Below, piece by piece: positions 22,901 through 28,601 of a stretch of DNA of 28,601 nucleotides. Source of the stretch: a virus; the IMG/VR virus record IMGVR_UViG_3300046450_000386, positions 1 to 28,601 of that record; one strand, given 5' to 3'. Each line of letters begins with the position of its first letter. Position 1 is the first letter of the stretch. A model generated the notes under the pieces. It saw only the letters and a list, made by a program, of their open reading frames with translations. It was not told the origin of the DNA and did no database searches. A program made the translations under genes and the position numbers.

Positions 22901-25900
22901 GGACGCCAGAGCCGAGCTAATCGAGGCAGGGTTCGATGGTATTATAGTCGACAGCACTGGCGAGGTGATGGCGTTCGAGAACACACAGATCAAATCCGCC
23001 ATAGGGAACCGAGGAACCTTCGATCCGAGCGACCCCAACATCCTGAACCAAGATGCTGTCGAGGATGCTGTCGAGGATGCGGACCCGGCAGCGGAGATGG
23101 TCGAGAAGGCCAACGCGGCAGTCAAGAAGATGCGTGCTCCTAAAGGGGGCATGGGTGCGACCAGTCTCACCCGTCTGTACAATCCGAAGTACCCAAAACA
23201 GCGGGGCGAGGACGGCAGGCTGGAGGTCCGTAAAGGGCACCGCAAATCGAAGATAGAAATCTCTCAGGAGATACACGCAGAGCGCGTCGAAGGACGCGAC
23301 ACATGGACGGACGAGAACGCCAAGGTCATCGGCAAGGTTATGGCCATCGAGGCACTTCACGCCATCATGGCGGACGGCAACGCAGCGACGTGGTACAGGG
23401 ATAAGGTAGAGGGCGCGATGAAGGTCGCAGCTTTACTTCACCCAGAGATCGCCACAGACATCCGCGCCGAAGTCGCGTTCAAGTTTATTCTGGCCATCAC
23501 CAGTAACGGCTCGACGGTCTCCGAAAATTCCAGCTCGGCACTCAAGGTGTACGAGAGCATCGGTATGGAGGATTACCTGCCGGGCGGTCGTAAGCATAAC
23601 CAGCCCATCACGATACCGCCTACAGGCTTCGGCAAAGAAGTCCACGCCATGGAGAAGGCTTTCGAGACGTGGAACAGACACGTCGACGAAATGGGCATTG
23701 ATAAGTTCATCGAGTTTCTGAGCGCGGATTACACCGCTGGGGAGCTGAAGGCTATGGGCCATGAGGTCAGCGGGGAGCTGGTCAGTGAGCCGGTCAAAGG
23801 CTCTGTTATATTCGGGTCCAAAATTGGCGGCGGCTTCCTGCAGAACCTCATGGGCAACTTCGACAGCCTGACGATGGACCTGTGGTTCATGCGTTCATGG
23901 GGTCGCTGGTCCGGCACCCTGATCCCCACCGTATCTGAGAAGACGCGCAACGAGCGGTTCGGCAAACTGCGGCGTATGCTCACCGATCCTAAAGAGCGCA
24001 AGCGCACCAAGCTGGGCATCGAGCTTCCGGCCATCGATACTGTCGAGGCCATGAGCGAGGTACAGCTCACTGAGCTGGCTACCCTGATACTACGCGCCGA
24101 CAGCGTGGACAAAGGTAAGGGCACGTTCACCAAGACCGTGAGGGTCAAGGACAAAAAGACCGGTAAGTTTAAGCAGGTCCGCCCCGGCCTGCACCTCGCT
24201 TCGCAGCGTGTAGCAGAGGGCGAGAAGAAGGTTTTGGACAGCCCTGCCGGTGGGGGGCACAGGCACTTCATGCGGCAGGCTGCCAGAGAGGCACTGGACA
24301 CGTTGGCCAAGCAGGGTATCAATCTGGAGCTGGCCGACCTGCAAGCTCTTTTATGGTATCCTGAGAAGGATTTATCCACTATAATGGGGAACGGTACAAA
24401 GCGTACCGCACCAACAGATTATGAGACCGAATTTTCGGTTCTCGCACGCGCAGGAGGTTTTAGTGATGCCGACATTACAGGAGCAGTTTCAGCCGGAGCT
24501 GGACGAGATCGAGAAGGAGCAGGCCCGGCAGCCGGGCAGGATGGACAGCAAGAAGATGCTGTCGTCTTTGACTTCACGCTCTATCAAAGCGGAGAAGGAA
24601 GAGGACGACGTGGGTCCGAGCAGCCGAGAGGTGTACGCGGAGAAAGCACGCCGCTCGAAGGCGTCCCGCAAATCGAAGGCGCAACCGGGCCAATCCCCGG
24701 CCTAGAGGCCATACTCACAGAATACGCACGCGCCAACGACATCGAGTACAGTAGACAGTCTGTATATGTAGAGGTGGACGAGGAACGCGCAGGGCGCATC
24801 GCCGAAGAGTTCGACAAGATGGCGGATGACCCCGACGCGCCCGGCGTGCGTGAGGCCTACGATGATATGGTCCGGCAGACCGTCGATCAGTACAACGCCC
24901 TGATTGAGGCCGGTTACACGTTCACGGTCATGGACCCTGCCAACGATCCCTATGAGACTAATGGCTGGAACGCTCTGCGAGACGCAAGGGAAAATAAGCA
25001 CCTATTCATATTCCCTACTGAGCAGGACACTTTTGGCTCAGACGACAGTAGCTTCGACACCGCGTCCGGCAATCCTATGCTGCAAGAGACTGGCATAATG
25101 ATGCCGCACGCAGACGGCAGCGAGATCAACGCGCTGGCCAACGATGTATTCAGGGCAGTGCACGATCTGCTAGGCCACGGCATCGAGGGTGCCGGGTTCA
25201 GGGCACGCGGTGAAGAGAACGCTTTCCAGTCACATGTCCGCCTGTACACCGGAGCCGCACGCGGTGCTGTAGCCACAGAGACCCGTGGCCAGAACTCATG
25301 GCTCAACTACGGGCCACACGGCGAGAGCAACCGCACAGCTAAATTATTCGACACAGTATTCGCCGACCAGAAGGTCGGGCTTATGCCTGAGTGGACGTGG
25401 ACCGAGGGCATCGCTCCCGGCGAACAGCCGCCTGCACCAGAACCTGTGCTTGATCAGCAGCAAGGCGACGCTGCACCCAGAGGCAGGTTCGTACCGTCGG
25501 ACATGATGCCCGACCAAGACAGCATAACAGCACCAGACACAGCAGAGTTCAAAGCGTGGTTCGACGACAGCGACGTCGTCAACGAGGACGGTACGCCGTT
25601 GGTTGTTGTTCACGCCACTGACGCCAGAGAGATAGGCGGAGAGCAGTTTGATGTATTTAACACACACACAGAATTAGGGGCGCATTTCGGAAACTCCGCA
25701 CAGTCAAATCAGATTGTGGCTGGCGTAGATACAGGTGCCCCCCGGTCCATACCGGCGTTTTTATCCATACAGAACCCCCTACGTCTGATTGATCAGGGGC
25801 AATTTACCTCTGCCTATGTTATAGAGCAGTTAGAGGGGCTAGGTATACTAAGGCCGGGTAGTGCAGTAGATAAGGCGCTGTCCCAGTTAGAAGTTGACCA

Positions 25901-28601
25901 CGAGGAAACCATGATCCCCGCCCTGCAGCAGATTATAAAAGACGCGGGTTATGATGGGGTGGTGTACCTGAACCGTCGTGAGGGGCTGGGGGACGGCCTC
26001 GGAGAGGTAGGCGGGTACGGTCCCTTTGAGGAGACACAGGTTTCTGACGAGCAATTCAGGTTAGATAATCCTCTGGCCGCTGACAGCTACATCGCCTTCG
26101 ACCCTGAGCAGATCAAGTCTGCAATCGGCAACGAGGGCACGTTCGACCCCAACGATCCGAGCATCTTGAAACAGAACCGCGACGGCGCCGCCCGGGGTAG
26201 TTTCGGGCAGGAGCAGGATACCTACGGTGACATCTCCAACATCATCAGCCTGACCGAGAACGCGGACCGCACGACCTTCCTACATGAGCTGGGGCACTTC
26301 TGGTTATTCCAGATGCACAAAGACACGGCAGACCCTCGCCTGACGGCGCAGGGCAAGGCTCGTCTCGAACGCATGATGGGGAACACGAAGAAGTGGTTCT
26401 CTCAGAACGCAGCGGACGGCTGGCGCGACATCAAGAAGATGGAGCAGGCGGCCCGGCAGGCATCCCTAGCCGACCCGAAGAATTTATTCAAACTCAAGAA
26501 GGCCGACGCGCTGTCTCAGGCGCACGATCATGCGGCGGCGAACGGCGGGGCCGAGTATATGGCAGTCGTAGCTCAGGGCTTCATGGACGGCACCGTCGTC
26601 TTTGGCACCGACCTCGAAGTCGGGTTCCATGAGATGTGGGCACGCGGCGTAGAGAAGTGGCTGGGCGAAGGCCGGGCACCTTCCGCTGCCATGCGTGAAC
26701 CGATGTCGTCGTTCTCGACGTGGGTCATCGGCGTCTACAAGAAGCTGGTCAACCTGAACGTAAACCTGACACCAGAAATCCGCGACGTGTTCGACCGGCT
26801 GGTCGCCACAGAAGAAGTCATCAACCACGAACGTGGACGAAGCCTGTACACCATCCCCCACGACCTGCGAGAGCAGGCGACGCCGAAGGAGCTGGCCGCA
26901 CTGGATCGAGCTGCCGAGGAGGCCATGACAGAAGCCCGCGCCCAGATGCAGGGCAAGGTCGGCAAGAGGCTGGCGCAGGAACGCAGTGACGAGTTCAGAG
27001 CAGCACGCGACAAGGTGACCGGCGAGATCGCAGCCGACGTTGCCGAGCAGCCTATCTACAAGGTCGACCAGATACTCAAGTCAGGTGGCAAGGACGGCGG
27101 CCCGCTGTTCCTCGACCGGGCAGAGTTCGTTGCCGTCTACGGCGAGGAACAGGCCAAGCAGATGCCACGCGGCACTTTCACCAAGGCGAAGGGTGCCGAG
27201 ATCATCGAGATGTCCCTGCTGGCCAAGCTGGCCGGGTTCATCGATCAAGAGAGCCTGATCACACACATGCTGGCACCTCACCCCTCTATGGCGACGACAG
27301 TCAAAGCTCAGGTCGACCAGCGTCTCACTGAGATGTTCGGTAGCTCCATGGAGCCTGCCCGTATACAGGACGAGGCAGCCGAGGTCGTACAGAACGAGAA
27401 GATGATCGAGCTGATGGCCCTACAGGCCAAACTGGTACGCAGGCTGGCCAAAGAGCCTCTGCAGACCATGGCAGAGCGCAGAGCGCAGGAAGAAGGGGTA
27501 TCTACAACAGCCGCAGAGGACCGTGGGGCCGTAGCAGACGCCGAAAGGGTGGCAGAGCGGGCTCCGACGCCTGAAGACGCTGTACCGGGCGAATTAGCGG
27601 TCGCACAGACGCAGGCAGAGAAGAAAGCCAACGTGGGGCAGCGTAAGGCCCAGAAGGCAGCCGTGCGGAAAATTCGGGAGCTGGCACGCTCCATGGACAT
27701 CGCGGCCATCAAAGAGGCAGCCCGCCGGATCACAGAGAACATGAAGGTTGGCAAACTGACCTCGCAGAAATTCCGGCAGACGGCAGATCGTCTGGCCAAG
27801 AAGGCGCAGCTTGCTATCGCCAAGCGCGACTACGCTGCAGCCGCCGACCTGCTACAGGAACGCACGCTCAATCTGGAGATCGCCAGAGAGGCCACGGTCA
27901 AGCGGGCGAAGCTCGACCGACAGATCAAGCGCGTCGAGAAAATTTTAGGCCGCCCAGACAGCAAGCTCAAGAACGGGTACGACACCGACATCATACAGGC
28001 AGCACGCATGATGCTGGAGCCATACGGCGTCCTTCGTCAGAAGAGCAGCCAGATGTCACCTGACGAGTTCCTCCGCATACTGGAGAAGCTGGACCCGGCT
28101 CAGGCTAACGAGATGGGTAAGTTGGTCACCGACGCCCGTCGCAACGCCGCTCCGTACATCCATGAGGCTAACGGCAAAGAAGCCTACAAGCAGATGAGCT
28201 ACAAAGAGTTCATGGTACTGTCCGCTGAAGTGGACGGCCTGATCAAACTGGCCCGCGACGGACAGACGGTGAAGGTCGACGGCGAACACGTCACCTTCGA
28301 TCACATCAACGAGGAAGTCGCACGCAGCACCATCGATCTCGCGCCCATGAACGCTGACAACCTCGCACGCGGCACACCAGCACAACGCGACTGGATAACC
28401 ATGATTGGCTCTATCCGCACATGGACCCGCCGGGTTGAGGCATGGGCACGCGCTGTCGATGGTGGCTCAGACGGTCCTATGCAAAAATATATCATCCGGC
28501 CTGTAATGAATGGCATCACGGCCTACCACACGGCACGCATCCCTCTGGTGGATCGCCTGCACGCATTGTTGCTTCCTGTCAGAGAAGAGATAGCCAAACC
28601 G
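19974..28601 (+). CDS. Giant polyvalent virion protein, partial, at least 2,876 aa: two ART domains and HELGH metallopeptidase
   Basis: One frame is open from the ATG at 19974 to the window edge. Residues ~262-420 are a hydrophobic block (GAAFWATMIAEGTAQMLP) known from large ejection proteins. Residues ~710-860 hold a conserved polyvalent-protein domain (WVQVGYDPRRHTFFYDR). An ART-PolyVal-like domain spans ~876-1021 (H896, VFYFS 911-915, QIKSAIGN). A GNAATWY/AITSNGS domain lies at ~1085-1310 and ALLWYPEKD near 1457. The LNYGPHGESNR-ending domain spans ~1573-1805. A second ART-like domain is at ~1865-2065 (H1880, QIKSAIGN at 2046-2053). A metallopeptidase follows with HELGH (2104-2108) and HEMWARGVEKWL (E2220), the likely third ligand. 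A long helical tail continues. Relatives such as DarB-type proteins are ejected and counter host defence; this role is inferred. The C-terminus is missing. Confidence 0.88.
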   Translation, partial: MGDFDAFATSFSNHLSKQDDEADDAELMEVEPPANKKANAFKQDFSNFLTDQQRSAEDNVVNQMRAAAPVNPDTFAALRTMAVDVNVDTRILLGDVDPDKLRSKQLVEQTRAFLKEAPRIEQFLRDPENVRLTHDDISGLRAVHQSLVRLKNSEADEGFTEHVSGIAERSLKTFQQGLVAGGAMFIEGNDDRIFPHEALAKMDDAERASYDAMSTRERVDFLFANKERFKSEHGREKLDEVIAFREQITQELNVMRARAPKEGAAFWATMIAEGTAQMLPALGIGFLTKRPDLAAKIMFAQATAHRYATARERGLRDGTTQPDAFAEALLFGWLEYATEKVPLGILMSEGAKGLRGMLKAAGAEGIQEVIVEYMDIGFGLAILDEEMTVVEALERVRDAAIIGAGVGVTLKGGIQGARQLAEIAGLRRAGEDAEAYEARLTEAQKAVAEAKLAARSPEKMREFLDQSGDEATVHISAEDVIELQQSGVLTDEIMAELELNEEMAETAARNGDFEISVAKLLTLNEETFAAISPSVREKPDGLSAKEATQQVADRDALIETLVAQMEEQVAADPEARPIADAVSSSLAATGQFTDAEVSQQAELAEATYQTRAENLEGVTAEELFLEENVQIRGPKDTQRGPAVTALNQVKDNQARLAQAAIQRENREITEEEYLATIAELKPVTPYKQEDLPLPATRAEMTAALREGQQQRVGKGKQFVGQEVGLRLDIPAYENHDTWVPTIHTPAGKPVAHEAAAHIVGDIRFTEPGDKAETKAGKVGRGEQNKAPFAQIDGTLKSVHPSTVRKKMDAVFNDPEWVQVGYDPRRHTFFYDRSDQRPIVGADEVMQVGPLVMAKNPVYADAGTFLFQVDTTTENFQTFFEGSQVVDADGQPMQVFHTTDADFVEFKSRDGVFYFSPDPAIAEGEGRGSMPQWMIDLTGVEQSAPEGANTMPVFLSIKNPASLEDIRTHAPAAKNIRDARAELIEAGFDGIIVDSTGEVMAFENTQIKSAIGNRGTFDPSDPNILNQDAVEDAVEDADPAAEMVEKANAAVKKMRAPKGGMGATSLTRLYNPKYPKQRGEDGRLEVRKGHRKSKIEISQEIHAERVEGRDTWTDENAKVIGKVMAIEALHAIMADGNAATWYRDKVEGAMKVAALLHPEIATDIRAEVAFKFILAITSNGSTVSENSSSALKVYESIGMEDYLPGGRKHNQPITIPPTGFGKEVHAMEKAFETWNRHVDEMGIDKFIEFLSADYTAGELKAMGHEVSGELVSEPVKGSVIFGSKIGGGFLQNLMGNFDSLTMDLWFMRSWGRWSGTLIPTVSEKTRNERFGKLRRMLTDPKERKRTKLGIELPAIDTVEAMSEVQLTELATLILRADSVDKGKGTFTKTVRVKDKKTGKFKQVRPGLHLASQRVAEGEKKVLDSPAGGGHRHFMRQAAREALDTLAKQGINLELADLQALLWYPEKDLSTIMGNGTKRTAPTDYETEFSVLARAGGFSDADITGAVSAGAGRDREGAGPAAGQDGQQEDAVVFDFTLYQSGEGRGRRGSEQPRGVRGESTPLEGVPQIEGATGPIPGLEAILTEYARANDIEYSRQSVYVEVDEERAGRIAEEFDKMADDPDAPGVREAYDDMVRQTVDQYNALIEAGYTFTVMDPANDPYETNGWNALRDARENKHLFIFPTEQDTFGSDDSSFDTASGNPMLQETGIMMPHADGSEINALANDVFRAVHDLLGHGIEGAGFRARGEENAFQSHVRLYTGAARGAVATETRGQNSWLNYGPHGESNRTAKLFDTVFADQKVGLMPEWTWTEGIAPGEQPPAPEPVLDQQQGDAAPRGRFVPSDMMPDQDSITAPDTAEFKAWFDDSDVVNEDGTPLVVVHATDAREIGGEQFDVFNTHTELGAHFGNSAQSNQIVAGVDTGAPRSIPAFLSIQNPLRLIDQGQFTSAYVIEQLEGLGILRPGSAVDKALSQLEVDHEETMIPALQQIIKDAGYDGVVYLNRREGLGDGLGEVGGYGPFEETQVSDEQFRLDNPLAADSYIAFDPEQIKSAIGNEGTFDPNDPSILKQNRDGAARGSFGQEQDTYGDISNIISLTENADRTTFLHELGHFWLFQMHKDTADPRLTAQGKARLERMMGNTKKWFSQNAADGWRDIKKMEQAARQASLADPKNLFKLKKADALSQAHDHAAANGGAEYMAVVAQGFMDGTVVFGTDLEVGFHEMWARGVEKWLGEGRAPSAAMREPMSSFSTWVIGVYKKLVNLNVNLTPEIRDVFDRLVATEEVINHERGRSLYTIPHDLREQATPKELAALDRAAEEAMTEARAQMQGKVGKRLAQERSDEFRAARDKVTGEIAADVAEQPIYKVDQILKSGGKDGGPLFLDRAEFVAVYGEEQAKQMPRGTFTKAKGAEIIEMSLLAKLAGFIDQESLITHMLAPHPSMATTVKAQVDQRLTEMFGSSMEPARIQDEAAEVVQNEKMIELMALQAKLVRRLAKEPLQTMAERRAQEEGVSTTAAEDRGAVADAERVAERAPTPEDAVPGELAVAQTQAEKKANVGQRKAQKAAVRKIRELARSMDIAAIKEAARRITENMKVGKLTSQKFRQTADRLAKKAQLAIAKRDYAAAADLLQERTLNLEIAREATVKRAKLDRQIKRVEKILGRPDSKLKNGYDTDIIQAARMMLEPYGVLRQKSSQMSPDEFLRILEKLDPAQANEMGKLVTDARRNAAPYIHEANGKEAYKQMSYKEFMVLSAEVDGLIKLARDGQTVKVDGEHVTFDHINEEVARSTIDLAPMNADNLARGTPAQRDWITMIGSIRTWTRRVEAWARAVDGGSDGPMQKYIIRPVMNGITAYHTARIPLVDRLHALLLPVREEIAKP
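23052..23080 (+). repeat. Short tandem repeat in a linker of the giant gene
   Basis: GATGCTGTCGAG occurs twice in tandem (23052-23063 and 23064-23075), followed by a partial third copy GATGC. It encodes DAVE repeats just after the first ART-like domain. It looks like in-frame slippage in a flexible acidic linker. Confidence 0.65.
24466..24705 (+). CDS. Nested out-of-frame small gene inside the giant gene, 79 aa
   Basis: This ORF is in another frame of the giant gene and starts MPTLQEQFQPELDEIEKEQ. AGGAGG (24452-24457) lies exactly eight bases before the ATG, a near-ideal ribosome site. The product is charged and helical: an acidic N-terminus, then SKKMLSSLTSRS, an acidic EKEEDD patch and a strongly basic AEKARRSKASRKSK tail. 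The giant protein's own frame here (residues ~1498-1578) is a low-complexity Gly/Arg/Glu/Ala linker between two recognisable domains, so this span is free to evolve for the second frame. The frame could also be a chance product of a purine-rich linker. No family recognised. Confidence 0.5.
   Translation: MPTLQEQFQPELDEIEKEQARQPGRMDSKKMLSSLTSRSIKAEKEEDDVGPSSREVYAEKARRSKASRKSKAQPGQSPA

Noticed and set aside
23729-24379. Minus-strand ORF of 216 codons
   Set aside because: Opposite a conserved domain of the giant protein; Ser/Leu/Arg-rich antisense pattern.

Overview
The window is part of the genome of a short-tailed (podovirus-like) tailed phage, or a closely related prophage. It carries a compact, almost entirely plus-strand run of replication, packaging, capsid, tail and ejection-protein genes, joined by 1-20 base overlaps or short gaps, with good Shine-Dalgarno sites. 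The capsid block (Bbp19-like protein, scaffold, major capsid, cement protein) has the order and protein character of Bordetella phage BPP-1. The portal, tail-tube/nozzle and internal virion proteins are of the broad T7/BPP-1 podovirus type. The host cannot be fixed from sequence alone. The composition and gene set would fit a marine alphaproteobacterial phage, but that is inference. No tRNA, rRNA, CRISPR, insertion sequence, integrase, DNA polymerase, RNA polymerase or lysis gene was seen.

Layout. 1-459: two minus-strand genes (one cut by the window edge) with a terminator-like hairpin between them. 460-629: divergent control region with a pair of palindromic operator-like repeats. 630-3137: a prim-pol/RecA-type primase-helicase followed by two tiny coupled ORFs and an intrinsic terminator. 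3026-3222: an unusual repeat field with ten copies of TCTACC/GGTAGA in both orientations, several hairpins and an extended -10 promoter, a candidate replication origin or control region. 3248-7274: a small acidic protein, a RuvC-like resolvase, a GIY-YIG nuclease fused to a terminase small subunit, three short genes, the large terminase and an HNH-AP2 endonuclease. 7319-13713: a possible Cys-peptidase-like protein, a proline-rich protein, portal, Bbp19-like protein, scaffold, major capsid, cement protein, an accessory virion protein and a small basic/acidic protein. 13729-19974: head-tail adaptor, a long tail nozzle-type protein with three FCCH-like repeats, a cupin-like protein and two internal virion proteins. 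19974 to the right edge: one uninterrupted frame of at least 2,876 codons, a giant polyvalent protein with a hydrophobic N-terminal region, two ADP-ribosyltransferase-like (ART-PolyVal) domains and an HELGH metallopeptidase domain. It is probably ejected into the host with the DNA.

How it fits together: the primase-helicase and RuvC-like nuclease serve replication and processing; TerS and TerL package DNA through the portal; scaffold, capsid and cement proteins build the head; the adaptor and nozzle build the tail; the internal proteins and giant polyvalent protein would enter the cell first and blunt host defences.

Main points of interest: (1) the GIY-YIG-terminase small subunit fusion; (2) the bidirectional TCTACC field; (3) a 79-codon gene with a near-ideal Shine-Dalgarno, nested out of frame in an inter-domain linker of the giant gene; (4) duplicated ART domains plus a metallopeptidase in one virion protein. 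All functional statements rest on motifs read by eye; no database search was run.
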